DNA of 64,000 nt from Paraburkholderia rhynchosiae (GTDB taxonomy: Bacteria; Pseudomonadota; Gammaproteobacteria; Burkholderiales; Burkholderiaceae). The notes beneath the pieces were generated by a model. The model searched no databases. It was not told where the DNA came from and saw only the letters and a list, made by a program, of their open reading frames with translations. Position 1 is the first letter of the stretch. Each line of letters begins with the position of its first letter. The stretch is from the NCBI RefSeq assembly GCF_002879865.1, contig NZ_PNXY01000004.1:62001-126000 (forward strand), given 5' to 3'. Shown here piece by piece: positions 8,236 through 17,201 of this stretch. Position numbers and translations under genes: made by a program.

Positions 8236-9696
8236 ATGAAAGCACTTCTTATCGCGTGCGCACTGGCTTTTAGCGGCTGCGCAGTCGGCCCGGACTTTCA
8301 TGCACCCGCGGCGCCGGACACCGAAACCTATACGCGTGACGCATTGCCCGAGCGCACTGTCTCGTCCAATGGACCGGCGGGATCCGCGCAGACGTTCAAC
8401 ATGGCACCGAGCGCGCGCGCTATGTGGTGGCAGGAATTCCAGTGCGATGCATTGAACCCTCTCGTGGATCAGGCCTTGCGTCAGAGCCCCACACTCGCGC
8501 AAGCTCGAGCGAAGCTGGTGGAAGCCCGCGAGAACTACACCGCTCTAGCGGGTGCCACGCAATTCCCGAGCATCGACGCAACGCTTTCCGGCGCGAGACA
8601 GAAAGTCGATCCCGCGGCATTCGGCATTCCGAATGTCGAAACCCCGGGACCTTTTTCGTTGTTCAACGCATCGGTCAGTGTTTCGTATGCGTTCGACATC
8701 TTCGGCGGCAATCGGCGCGAACTCGAAGCAAGCATGGCGCAAGTCGATTATGAATCGTACGAATTCGATGCGGCACGGCTCAGCATTGCGGGCAATGTTG
8801 TATCTACCGCTGTGCGGCGGGCGTCGTTGCAACAGCAGATCGTGCTTACGCAACGCCTCGCCGATGCGCAAGCGCATCAACTGTCGATCATGGAAGCGCG
8901 CCTCGCCGCGGGCGGCGTATCGCAACTCGATGTGCGCAGCCAGCGCACGCTGCTCGCACAGACCCGTGCTTCGTTGCCGCCGCTTGCAACACAGCTCGCG
9001 GCGGCGGACCACCAACTGGCGATTCTTCTCGGAGCAGCACCGTCGAAAGCAGATTTCGACGGACTCGCTCTTGATGCGCTGCATTTACCTGTCGACATTC
9101 CGATCACGTTGCCGTCGACGCTCGCTCGCGCGCGGCCCGACATACGGGCGTCCGAAGCGTTGCTGCACCAGGCCAGTGCGAACGTCGGCGTTGCAACCGC
9201 GAACCTGTACCCGCAATTCGTGTTGTCCGCGGGAATCGGCTCAGAGCGCACGCGGATTCGCGACATCGTGACTGGCCTGAACATCTGGAACATTGGCCTC
9301 AATCTGACGCAGCCGATTTTTCACGGCGGAGAACTGCGTGCGAGGAAACGCGGGGCGCAGGCCGCCTATGACGCGGCATTTGCAGGCTATCAGCAGACCG
9401 TGCTTCAGGCGTTGCAGCAGGTCGCCGATTCGCTCACCGCAATGCAGAACGACGCGCATGAACTGCAAGCGCGTGCCGAGGCCGCACAGGAAGCGCAAGC
9501 CAGCCTCGGCGTTGCACGTCGGCAATATGCGGCAGGCGGAATCAGTCAGATCAGTCTTCTCGATGCCGAACGCCAGGCCTTGCAGACTGCAATCGACCAA
9601 ACCCGCGCGCAAGCGAACCGCTTCACCGACACCGCTGCGTTGTTTCAGGCGCTCGGCAGCGGAGTGACAGAGACGACGCTCGGCAGCAACCGGTAA
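8236..9696 (+). CDS. NodT-family outer-membrane efflux lipoprotein
   Basis: This is a 486-residue TolC-like outer-membrane factor. The signal peptide ends at the lipobox FSGC (Cys15), followed by AVGPDFHAPAAP, typical of the NodT/OprM branch. Two OEP repeats with long helical coiled-coil segments follow (about 85-270 and 290-480), with the conserved RPDIRASEALLHQASANVG motif in the second. It starts 13 bp after the permease and completes the tripartite exporter. The expected product is a trimeric outer-membrane channel. Confidence 0.92.
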   Translation: MKALLIACALAFSGCAVGPDFHAPAAPDTETYTRDALPERTVSSNGPAGSAQTFNMAPSARAMWWQEFQCDALNPLVDQALRQSPTLAQARAKLVEARENYTALAGATQFPSIDATLSGARQKVDPAAFGIPNVETPGPFSLFNASVSVSYAFDIFGGNRRELEASMAQVDYESYEFDAARLSIAGNVVSTAVRRASLQQQIVLTQRLADAQAHQLSIMEARLAAGGVSQLDVRSQRTLLAQTRASLPPLATQLAAADHQLAILLGAAPSKADFDGLALDALHLPVDIPITLPSTLARARPDIRASEALLHQASANVGVATANLYPQFVLSAGIGSERTRIRDIVTGLNIWNIGLNLTQPIFHGGELRARKRGAQAAYDAAFAGYQQTVLQALQQVADSLTAMQNDAHELQARAEAAQEAQASLGVARRQYAAGGISQISLLDAERQALQTAIDQTRAQANRFTDTAALFQALGSGVTETTLGSNR

Positions 9697-9721
9697 TTTG
9701 CAGGTTCGCTTTGCGCCTTTG

Positions 9722-10108
9722 CTACAACTGGGCCTCGATAGCCGCCTTATCGATAACCGACCACACTTGTCCGATTCTTTCTCCACGAAATTCGTAGAAG
9801 ACGTTCTCCGCGAAAGATACTTTCCTGCCGTTAATGTCGAGGCCGAGAAACGTTCCCTTGGGTGTGCAATCGAAACGCAGTCGGGCAGCTAAATAAGCCG
9901 GGTCGGCAACCAGCAGTTCGATGTTGAAATGAAGATCCGGAATTTGCCGGAAGTCCCTTTCCAGCATCTTGCGATAGCCTGACAAACCGATTCGCCGATC
10001 GTTGTAGTAGACGTCGTCGTGAACGAATTGCTGCAGGTTCTGCCAATCCTGCCTGTTAAGGCAGGTGATGTAGCTTCGGTAGATGCCGGAGAGGTCGAGT
10101 TCGGTCAT
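9722..10108 (-). CDS. SnoaL-like / NTF2-fold ester cyclase family protein
   Basis: This is a 128-residue small alpha+beta barrel protein of the SnoaL polyketide-cyclase-like type. It shows an N-terminal helix (DLSGIYRSYITCLNRQDWQN), an FVHDDVYYNDRRIGLSGYRK segment and an FYEFRGERIGQVWSVIDKAA C-terminal strand. The frame runs upstream to 10213, but the ATG at 10108 starts the conserved domain; the 35 residues before it look non-coding. It is convergent with the NodT gene and divergent from the phasin gene. Members act on varied small molecules; no function can be assigned. Confidence 0.75.
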   Translation of the reverse strand: MTELDLSGIYRSYITCLNRQDWQNLQQFVHDDVYYNDRRIGLSGYRKMLERDFRQIPDLHFNIELLVADPAYLAARLRFDCTPKGTFLGLDINGRKVSFAENVFYEFRGERIGQVWSVIDKAAIEAQL

Positions 10109-10343
10109 GGCAATCGGTCCATTCGTCGTCAAGGTAGCTGGCGCCCACAATAACAGTCGAAAGTCGAATTTCTCATCGTCCGGTGCCTGCCTAGCGTGAC
10201 GCACACGAGGCATGGGTATTGCTCGCTGCCGCAGTGCGGCGCGCTCGCGGTGCAGCTCTAATGGACGTCCGTTACGACCATGAAACCTGCCTGGCAGGGC
10301 CAGCCAGTAGCCACTTAAACGTCGCCGCGCGGTTCACAATGCA

Positions 10344-10363
10344 TTGCACACCCTTGCACACCC
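10344..10363. repeat. Tandem 10-bp repeat upstream of the phasin gene
   Basis: TTGCACACCC occurs twice head to tail, one helical turn apart, about 95 bp before the phasin start. Repeats in this phase usually mark a DNA-binding site. PHB-responsive PhaR proteins bind TGC/GCA-rich sites at phasin promoters in other bacteria, so a PhaR site is a reasonable guess. Confidence 0.4.
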
Positions 10364-10458
10364 CTTTTGGGATCTGCTGACGCACACAGGTATAGCAGTT
10401 GCTGAACCCCTGCGCGTTGTCGCGCATTTTACCCACTCGCACTTATACGGAGCATCTT

Positions 10459-10971
10459 ATGAATGCCGTTGTATTGAGTCAGCCCGACGTCCGTTACGAA
10501 GGCCATCCAATTGCCGCCTATGAACTTGCAGCGCGAACTGTCTCTGGCCTTGAAAAAATTGTCGAACTGAACGTGCAGACCGTCAAGACATCTCTTTCCG
10601 AGCAACGCGCGCTTGTCGATGCGGCGCTTTCTTCCGAGTCCTTCAATCAGGTATTCGATCTGCAATTTCAGCAGTTCCCGGCAGCAATAAAGAAGACCTG
10701 CGCCTATTGGGGGCACGTTGAGGACATTGCGGTGGACACTCGCAATGAACTCGCCGAGGTGGTGCAGAACAGTGTTCAAAGCTATCTGACCACGTTGTTT
10801 TCCATGATCGACAGCGCAACGTCAATCGGGACGGCATCGGGGGGCCGCACGAATGTCACCAGTCCACTCGCGATCGAACAGCCGCCCGGCGCGCGAAACG
10901 AGCCGGTCGCTATCGTCGACAGTTCCGGCAATGTCGTTCCGCCGAGCGGGCGGGCGTCGGGCTTGCACTAG
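10459..10971 (+). CDS. Phasin family protein
   Basis: This is a 170-residue phasin, a protein that coats polyhydroxyalkanoate granules. The start is set by GGAG 7 nt upstream of the ATG at 10459; an upstream in-frame ATG at 10399 has no such site. The body is predicted to be helical and amphipathic (GLEKIVELNVQTVKTSLSEQ then QFQQFPAAIKKTCAYWGHVE), matching the Phasin_2 pattern seen in several Burkholderia paralogues. The C-terminal 35 residues are Pro/Gly-rich and probably disordered. A tandem repeat lies in its upstream region and a strong hairpin follows it. Confidence 0.85.
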   Translation: MNAVVLSQPDVRYEGHPIAAYELAARTVSGLEKIVELNVQTVKTSLSEQRALVDAALSSESFNQVFDLQFQQFPAAIKKTCAYWGHVEDIAVDTRNELAEVVQNSVQSYLTTLFSMIDSATSIGTASGGRTNVTSPLAIEQPPGARNEPVAIVDSSGNVVPPSGRASGLH

Positions 10972-11014
10972 GTCGATCCAGGGCGAGGTGGCGAAGTGGC
11001 GCGTCGCACTTAGC

Positions 11015-11042
11015 CGGCCGCTGCCTCATGAGGCAGCGGCCG
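11015..11042. terminator. Perfect 28-bp hairpin after the phasin gene
   Basis: The arms CGGCCGCTGCCTCA / TGAGGCAGCGGCCG form an uninterrupted palindrome 44 bp after the phasin stop. There is no T-tract, so it is either a weak intrinsic terminator, an mRNA-stabilising hairpin or a protein-binding site. The next gene starts about 200 bp further on. Confidence 0.5.
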
Positions 11043-11249
11043 CACCTCGCGTTCGGCAATCGGACTCAACGTTTCGCGACATTTGTCCCACATTTACGGC
11101 CTTCTCCGAGACCTGCATTGTCTGCTTGTCTAATATCCCGCTAAAGGCCGCACCAGGGCAGGGGCGCCCGCGTTCCCCCGCTGCGGGGCCGATCCTCAAT
11201 CAGGCGAAGCTCGACGCCCGCCGCACCGGATATTCTCTATGGATCGATC

Positions 11250-12116
11250 ATGAGCAACGCTAGTTTCGCGTCGTTTTGGCATGGCCCGGAACTATCGGCC
11301 TATGAGGTGGCCTGTCTGAGTTCGTTCACGACCTATGGCAGTGACGTGGCTCTATATTGCTATAGCGAGGTAAAGAACTTACCAAAGGGCGTCATCGCGA
11401 AGGACGCCAGCGCGATTGTGTCGCCCGACGCATTGACTGCTTTTTCCATCGACGGCGTTCCCTCGATGGCGCATTTCACCGACTATTTCCGGTTCGTGAT
11501 GTTTACGAAAACCGAGGAGATCTGGGTGGACACCGACATGCTGCTGCTGCGCGATTTCGACCGCAGCGTCAACGGCAACATCATCGGGCGAGAGTCAGCA
11601 ACCAGCATCTGTACGGCTTTGCTTCGGCTCGATCCGGCCGATCACCGCCTGCTGGATCTTCTACTGCGCATTGAAGCAATGAAAGGGACCAACATCAAAT
11701 GGGGTGACACCGGCCCGCGTCTGCTTACCGCCGTGTATGGCGTAAAGGCCGGTATGCCAGAAAGCGAATTTTATCCGATACATTTCGACGACTACTACAA
11801 GGTATTCCTGCCGCAGCATTTCGACGAATGCGCGACGCGGTGCGCCAACTCGTACGCGCTTCATCTCTGGAACAATCGCGTGGTGAAGATGGGCTTGTTC
11901 AAGCGGATCGGACCTCCTGTCGGCTCGTTCCTGCATCACGTCTTTGAAAGAATCGGCGCAAACAGTCTGTTCCAGGACTTTTATCCGGCGAACGTGATGC
12001 AGGCGATGATCGATAACGCCGTTCAGAAGGTGGGACGAGACGAAGGCTTCCGCAAGCTGTTGCAGATCGGCGTGCCGGTCGTGAAGACAGCCATTGTGAA
12101 ACGGCTGGGGGTCTGA
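11250..12116 (+). CDS. Glycosyltransferase with DXD sugar-binding motif
   Basis: This is a 288-residue glycosyltransferase of the GT32/alpha-1,4-glycosyltransferase-like kind. The metal/nucleotide-sugar DXD motif is in WVDTDMLLLRDFD (about residue 91-103), preceded by AHFTDYFRFVMF and followed by KWGDTGPRLLT, both usual for the fold. No membrane segment is seen, so it probably works at the cytoplasmic face on lipid-linked or LPS glycans. It stands alone between the phasin and the exopolysaccharide locus and points toward the latter. It may decorate the same polymer, but this is inferred only from proximity. Confidence 0.78.
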   Translation: MSNASFASFWHGPELSAYEVACLSSFTTYGSDVALYCYSEVKNLPKGVIAKDASAIVSPDALTAFSIDGVPSMAHFTDYFRFVMFTKTEEIWVDTDMLLLRDFDRSVNGNIIGRESATSICTALLRLDPADHRLLDLLLRIEAMKGTNIKWGDTGPRLLTAVYGVKAGMPESEFYPIHFDDYYKVFLPQHFDECATRCANSYALHLWNNRVVKMGLFKRIGPPVGSFLHHVFERIGANSLFQDFYPANVMQAMIDNAVQKVGRDEGFRKLLQIGVPVVKTAIVKRLGV

Positions 12117-12164
12117 ATTTCTCGACTGAATAACCGCATGCTGGATAACCGCATGACCGTTCAG

Positions 12165-12488
12165 TCATGCACCCCGCGCGACCTCGATGAGTTCCTTCAC
12201 TCGTCTCGCGATATTCGTCAATATGTTCGATGACGAAGCAGGCTGCCGCCCTCTGTGCGGCATGCGCTGCAAATCTTCCCAGTCGCTTTCTACCGCGCGC
12301 GCATGGCTCTCCGGCGTGAACGGCCACTCCATTGCCACCGCTCGCACTGGCGCGGCACGCTCGCCTTGTCCCGAGCGCTCGACATGAGCATTGATAGCCG
12401 ACGCCTCGCGCTCCGCCGCTTCTTTTGAAACCGCAGCGACGAAGTCGTCAGGCCCCTCAATATGGACGCACCACAATTGTTCGCTCAC
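12165..12488 (-). CDS. Hypothetical protein of 107 residues
   Basis: No family is recognised. The frame extends up to 12542, overlapping the ATP-grasp gene. The GTG at 12488 is the better start because GAGGAA lies 6-7 nt upstream, and the product then begins VSEQLWCVHIEGPDDFVAAV. The N-terminal half looks like a small alpha/beta domain, the middle is acidic (SDWEDLQRMPHRG) and the C terminus is a basic helix (NILTNIARRVKELI). It is the last gene of the minus-strand run manC - sugar transferase - ATP-grasp, so it may be a minor component of polysaccharide assembly. Confidence 0.6.
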   Translation of the reverse strand: MSEQLWCVHIEGPDDFVAAVSKEAAEREASAINAHVERSGQGERAAPVRAVAMEWPFTPESHARAVESDWEDLQRMPHRGRQPASSSNILTNIARRVKELIEVARGA

Positions 12489-12511
12489 GTGACGTTCCTC
12501 GCTCAATACTG

Positions 12512-13576
12512 TCATACGGCACTGGCATTCAGCAGTTCCCATTTCAAATCAGAAAAACACGGGCCCTGGGTCGCCTCACTGAACTTCACATCGTTGTGCT
12601 CGCCATTCCATTCCATCACCTGCACTTTGCCGTCATCGCCCACTGTGACGTCCCATCCTATGCAGCGCGCAAAGGGAATCTTGCCATGAAGTTGCAGCAC
12701 GGTATCGACGCAATCGCTGAATGCTGGAATCTTCACGCCAGCAAACCTGACCTTTGAATCCGGATGCTCCTCGGTGGCGCCCCAGTCGCTCAGGAAGCCT
12801 TTGCGCGCCAGTTCACCGGTGACCAGGTCGACCGGCACACACACTTCGTCGTCATTCCTGATGTGGGTATCGTGCGCCCGGCCGATACGCAAAAAGCACG
12901 CGCGGACAGAAACATGGCCGAGTTCATCGACCACGGTGGTCATACGCAGGGTCGCCACGGACTTTGAAGCAAACGCGCTGAATAGCGGATGTTGCACGAT
13001 GAACTTCTGAATGACACCGTTGCCGAGCGACCTGATCAATTCGCAGTCGAACGATTCCCGGTCGAAGAAATAGATGCCTTTGCCTCGCGCCGAGCCGTCC
13101 AGTTTGAAAACGACCTTATCGCACTGACGGAAAACGACCTGTTTCAGTTCCTGTTCGGGAACCACCACGTTGCGTTCAGTGAAAAACAGGCCGTTGGCGA
13201 AATAGGCGACGTCGGGAAACGCGTCGCCGCCGAAGATAAGCCGCGACATCGGCTTCAGGTTAGAGATCCTGCCGTATCCACCCTTCATGCTGGGCACGAC
13301 AACTCCGCCGTAGTAGTTGTCGGGAATCCAGCCTTCCTTGAATGCCCCGCTGAATGCAGCATAGACACGAAGCCATGGCGCGTAAATCGCGTCGCCGAAT
13401 ACATCGCGTGCATAGATGTCGGCGAGCTTGAGATGTGCCGGATCAGGACGCCCGTACTTCTTCTCCAGCAACTGGAGAATTCGTCCCGCCTGCGCGCCAT
13501 GATCCCGGTGGAACCTGTATTGCCCCACCTTCTTCAAGGAACGTCTGACTGCTGTTTCAAGGTTGAATAATTTCAT
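12512..13576 (-). CDS. Sugar-transfer-associated ATP-grasp protein
   Basis: This is a 354-residue ATP-grasp fold protein of the sugar-transfer-associated type (the family otherwise found in capsule loci). ATP-grasp features are VVFKLDGSARGKGIYFFDRE as the nucleotide-binding loop near the middle and IGWDVTVGDDGKVQVMEWNG near the C terminus, where the acidic and Asn residues would hold Mg2+. Such enzymes ligate a carboxylate to an amine or hydroxyl, so it may attach an amino acid or acid group to the polysaccharide. It is downstream of the sugar transferase on the same strand. The precise reaction is unknown. Confidence 0.75.
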   Translation of the reverse strand: MKLFNLETAVRRSLKKVGQYRFHRDHGAQAGRILQLLEKKYGRPDPAHLKLADIYARDVFGDAIYAPWLRVYAAFSGAFKEGWIPDNYYGGVVVPSMKGGYGRISNLKPMSRLIFGGDAFPDVAYFANGLFFTERNVVVPEQELKQVVFRQCDKVVFKLDGSARGKGIYFFDRESFDCELIRSLGNGVIQKFIVQHPLFSAFASKSVATLRMTTVVDELGHVSVRACFLRIGRAHDTHIRNDDEVCVPVDLVTGELARKGFLSDWGATEEHPDSKVRFAGVKIPAFSDCVDTVLQLHGKIPFARCIGWDVTVGDDGKVQVMEWNGEHNDVKFSEATQGPCFSDLKWELLNASAV

Positions 13577-13650
13577 AGCTCGCCGCGATATAAGCTTACG
13601 TCTCCCACCTGTCCTGTACTGTATTGCGGGGCCTCGATCCGACGGATGAA

Positions 13651-15027
13651 TCAGTAGGCGTTGGGATGATGCAGCCCCTTGAATACAGTCGCGAAAATGA
13701 TTTTGACGTCGAGTGCGAACGACCAGTTTCGAAGGTAGTACAAATCGTGTGCTACGCGGCCCTCCATCTTTTCAATCCGGTCCGTCTCTCCGCGAAAGCC
13801 GTTGATCTGTGCCCACCCCGTGATGCCGGGCTTGATCCGGTAGCGTTGGATATAGCCGGACACGATGTCCTGATACAGATCGTCATGTTCGAGCGCGTGT
13901 GGCCGTGGCCCCACCACGGACATATCGCCGCGCAGTACATTAAAGAACTGCGGCAACTCATCCAGGCTGGTGCGGCGCAAGAACTGCCCCACTCGTGTAA
14001 TGCGCGGGTCGCCGCGCGTCGCCTGCTCGAGCACGCCCTGCTTCTGTTCATGCAGACGCATACTGCGGAACTTGTAGATCATGAACACGCGTCCGTCCGC
14101 GCCTTTGCGGCATTGCTTGAAGAACACCGGACCTGGCGAGCTGAGTTTGACCGCGATGGCGCACGCAAGAAGAATCGGAGACACCGCAATCAACGCAACG
14201 AGTGCAAAGATGCGGTCGAAAAGCTCCTTCTTCACCAGTGCATTCGGCGGCAGAGGCGAGGCGGCAAGATTGATCGTCGGAAAGCCCAGCAGCTCGGTCA
14301 CGCTTCCATCGAAGAGCGCGAGGGCCCTCACGTCCGGCATGAAACGCACATTGATCAGATCATTGCGAAACTCACCGACCAATTCGAGAATCGCACGTTC
14401 TTCCGATAACGGCAGCGCAAGCCATACTTCATCGATGTGGTGTTCACGCACATACTTTGCAAAGGCCGCGCGCTGTTCGAACACCGGTACGGACGTCGTG
14501 GTCGCGATTCCCGGGCGCAGGTTGTAGACAGCGTTGGCACGAAAACCCGCGGCGGGTTCGAGTTCCATTTTGCGCAGAATCTCGTCGCAATGCTCTCCGC
14601 ATGCCGCAACTGCGACTTTCTGCAAATTCAACCCGGCATTCCGAACGCGTCCGAGCAGCACATGCGTCACCATGCGGCCCGCAATCATCCCCCATCCGGC
14701 CAGGCCCGTCCAATACGCGAACCATAGCCGGGACACAAAGTCGATGCGGTGCAACGAGAACATCAGTGCCAGGGCGCACGCCTGCACCACCAGCCAGCCG
14801 AGCGCCACCTGCCCCACCAGTACTCTTTTGGAGCGGCCGCGCCACGACTCATAGACGCCCAATGCCGGGAACACAGCGAGCGAAAACGCCGCCGCAAAAG
14901 CGACGAATGCCACATAGGAACGATGCTGCGCGAGATCGTCGAAGCGAATGTGCGAGGCAATGAATGCGCCTCCGACGATCATCGCAACATCGAATGATCT
15001 CGCCAATAGACCTGTAATCAGTCTCAT
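13651..15027 (-). CDS. Undecaprenyl-phosphate sugar phosphotransferase (WcaJ/BceB type)
   Basis: This initiating transferase puts the first sugar phosphate, probably glucose-1-P, on undecaprenyl phosphate in the inner membrane. The ATG at 15027 has AGGGGGC just upstream; a GTG at 15060 is possible but unsupported. The product is 458 residues: four N-terminal membrane helices, a central Rossmann-like CoA-binding-type domain, then the catalytic C terminus. The latter contains KKELFDRIFALVALIAVSPI, the invariant KFRSMR, RTSLDELPQFFNVLRGDMS and GPRPHALEHDDLY. It is 40 bp downstream of manC in the same operon and defines the locus as a Wzx/Wzy-type pathway. Confidence 0.92.
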   Translation of the reverse strand: MRLITGLLARSFDVAMIVGGAFIASHIRFDDLAQHRSYVAFVAFAAAFSLAVFPALGVYESWRGRSKRVLVGQVALGWLVVQACALALMFSLHRIDFVSRLWFAYWTGLAGWGMIAGRMVTHVLLGRVRNAGLNLQKVAVAACGEHCDEILRKMELEPAAGFRANAVYNLRPGIATTTSVPVFEQRAAFAKYVREHHIDEVWLALPLSEERAILELVGEFRNDLINVRFMPDVRALALFDGSVTELLGFPTINLAASPLPPNALVKKELFDRIFALVALIAVSPILLACAIAVKLSSPGPVFFKQCRKGADGRVFMIYKFRSMRLHEQKQGVLEQATRGDPRITRVGQFLRRTSLDELPQFFNVLRGDMSVVGPRPHALEHDDLYQDIVSGYIQRYRIKPGITGWAQINGFRGETDRIEKMEGRVAHDLYYLRNWSFALDVKIIFATVFKGLHHPNAY

Positions 15028-15066
15028 AGCAGCCCCCTGGAAAACACTCTGGTTCGCCACGGTCGA

Positions 15067-16581
15067 TCAACCCGCACGGCCATACTTGTCGTCGAATCGG
15101 ACGATGTCGTCTTCGCCGAGATAGCTTCCGGATTGCACTTCGATGATTTGCAGCGGTACGCAACCCGGGTTCTCCAAGCGATGACGGATGCCCAGCGGGA
15201 TATACGTGGACTCGTTCTCGCCCAGAAGGAATTGCTCGTCGCCGCGCGTGACCAGCGCGGTGCCGCTTACCACGACCCAATGCTCGGCCCGGTGATGATG
15301 CATCTGCAACGACAGGCGTGCGCCCGGCATCACCACGATTCGTTTCACCTGAAAGCGGTCGCCATGGTCGATCGAATCGTAAAAGCCCCACGGGCGGCGA
15401 ACCTTTCTGTGCGCGTCCGCTTCCGGCGATTTCTCGGCTTTGATGCGTGACACGAGTCCCTTGATGTCCTGCACATGCGAACGGTCTGCGACGAGCACGG
15501 CGTCGTCCGTTTCAACCACGATCAGGTCGTTTGTGCCGACGCAAGCAAGCAACCGCCCGCCTTGCGAGCGCGCGTAAGTGGCCGTCGCTCCCTCGAATAG
15601 CACGCGTCCGTTCGACGCGTTGCCGGATTCGTCCTTTTCCATCGCCTGCCACACGGCGTCCCAGGAGCCGAGATCCGACCATCCGGCGTCGAGCGGCACG
15701 ACTATGCCGGCAAAGGGTGATTCGGCCTTGCCGAGATGCTCCATCACTGCGTAATCGATCGAATCGGACGGCGATTGCAAGAACGCTTCAGCGTCCGGGA
15801 CGACACATCCGTCGGTGAGCTTGGCGCCTTCATAGGCTCGCACGCACGCATCGTGAATTTGCGGCTGGAACCGCTGAATGACATCGAGCCAGACGGAGGC
15901 CCGCACCACGAACATGCCGCTGTTCCACCAGTAATTTCCGGACTCGACATATTGCGCGGCTAGCTCGGGCGCAGGTTTTTCGACAAAACGTTCGATTCGA
16001 TGCACGCCATCCTGCAGCGCGTTGCCGAGGCGGATATAGCCAAAGCCGGTGTCGGCGCCAGTGGGCGGAACGCCGAGTGTTGCAATCGCACCTGCATCCG
16101 CATAGCCAGCTGCGATTTCGATCGCCTTATGAAGAGCCTTCAGATTCGCAATGGCGTGATCCGCGGGCATGGTGACGAGAATGGCGTCCTCATCTTCCGC
16201 GGACGCAGCCAGTGCGGCAAGTGTCAGCGCCGGCGCCGTGTCGCGGCGCCCAGGCTCGACCACGATCCGCGCATTGACGCCGACTTCTCGTGCCTGTTCG
16301 TAAGTTGCGAAGTAATGCTCGGCCCCGCAAACGATGATCGGCTCCGGAGTCACAGTCCATAAAGGACTAAAGTCGTCCATTCGTCCCATCGTGGCCTGCA
16401 GCAAGGTCTGATCGCCAATCACGTCGATGAGCTGCTTCGGGAACTGCTCGCGCGACACTGGCCATAGACGTGTACCCGAGCCGCCTGCAAGAATCACCTG
16501 GGTAAGCGGCGGGCACTGGGCGGACGCTTCGCCGTGAGCGTCGACGTTCGTCTCGCCATCAGTTGCAAAAATTTTTTCCAT
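15067..16581 (-). CDS. manC: Mannose-1-phosphate guanylyltransferase / mannose-6-phosphate isomerase
   Basis: This is a bifunctional enzyme making GDP-mannose for polysaccharide synthesis. Its 504 residues are close to the family length, with a 30-residue N-terminal extension. The guanylyltransferase domain has the pyrophosphorylase signature LAGGSGTRLWPVSREQFPKQ and the activation motif FVEKP. The C-terminal isomerase cupin has RPWGFYDSIDHGDRFQVKRI and the zinc ligands around MHHHRAEHWVVVSGTA. AGGAG stands 9 nt before the ATG. It heads the minus-strand operon with the sugar transferase and ATP-grasp protein and implies mannose, or a GDP-mannose-derived sugar, in the polymer. Confidence 0.95.
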   Translation of the reverse strand: MEKIFATDGETNVDAHGEASAQCPPLTQVILAGGSGTRLWPVSREQFPKQLIDVIGDQTLLQATMGRMDDFSPLWTVTPEPIIVCGAEHYFATYEQAREVGVNARIVVEPGRRDTAPALTLAALAASAEDEDAILVTMPADHAIANLKALHKAIEIAAGYADAGAIATLGVPPTGADTGFGYIRLGNALQDGVHRIERFVEKPAPELAAQYVESGNYWWNSGMFVVRASVWLDVIQRFQPQIHDACVRAYEGAKLTDGCVVPDAEAFLQSPSDSIDYAVMEHLGKAESPFAGIVVPLDAGWSDLGSWDAVWQAMEKDESGNASNGRVLFEGATATYARSQGGRLLACVGTNDLIVVETDDAVLVADRSHVQDIKGLVSRIKAEKSPEADAHRKVRRPWGFYDSIDHGDRFQVKRIVVMPGARLSLQMHHHRAEHWVVVSGTALVTRGDEQFLLGENESTYIPLGIRHRLENPGCVPLQIIEVQSGSYLGEDDIVRFDDKYGRAG

Positions 16582-17201
16582 TTTTTATCGCTCCTAGACA
16601 TGCAAGCCCGACCGCAATTAATCGCATAAGCGCCGACTCGATGCGTCGGCACTGCGCTGGTCTGGTCTCACATGTGATCAATGACAGAATGGGCGCATCA
16701 GCGAACTACGCCAGCCGTTCAGTCTGCGCAAACATGCGACACACACCAGCGGTTCACGCCCGTGAGCATCCGCACTCCCGAAGTCAGACGGCGGCCGGTC
16801 GCGTGCAAAAAACGAACGGCACATTTTTTCAGCGTGGCGCCAGAGAAGCCGATGCCACTAAAGCCACTACTCGACAAAATCAATCATAGTCACGTTACGC
16901 TGCACCACAGCAATGGTGGCGCGATCAGTTGAGGTTTTGGCCCGGGCCGTGGCATCAGTGTGCGCAGCCGCTTACATCAAGTTTCAATTACGCCCCGTAT
17001 GTGCGGCAGCGCGTGGAAATCAGTGCCTATACGTGGTACCTTCACAGGCAAGTTGGAAACCTTCTTCGTGCAAACGTAGGACCCCGATCTTGTTCCAGGC
17101 GAGCCGTCCCGTACCGGTGCGCCGCATCTCAACCACGTTCTGTTCGCAACCAAGGGCCTCGTCATTGCAGGCTATGCGCCATTCGTTTTTCTGGAGTCGC
17201 G
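16582..17201. other. Divergent intergenic region between manC and wzy
   Basis: About 620 bp hold the promoters of the manC operon (leftward) and the Wzy/PAP2 pair (rightward). The open frame of the Wzy gene runs back to 16929, but its first 91 codons have no membrane-protein character and no ribosome site. No convincing sigma-70, sigma-54 or JUMPStart sequence was found. Short A/T runs occur near 16805-16830. Confidence 0.5.

Noticed and set aside
7606..8502. 298-residue minus-strand frame across the permease and NodT genes
   Set aside because: It is a shadow of two genes with clear family motifs; composition is Arg/His-rich and no domain is visible.
13624..14409. 261-residue plus-strand frame inside the sugar phosphotransferase
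   Set aside because: It is antisense to the conserved catalytic domain of that enzyme and has no motif of its own.
16950..16965. Sigma-54-like TGGCAT...TGC sequence upstream of wzy
   Set aside because: The GG and GC elements are one base too close for a -24/-12 promoter, and the -12 part is poor.
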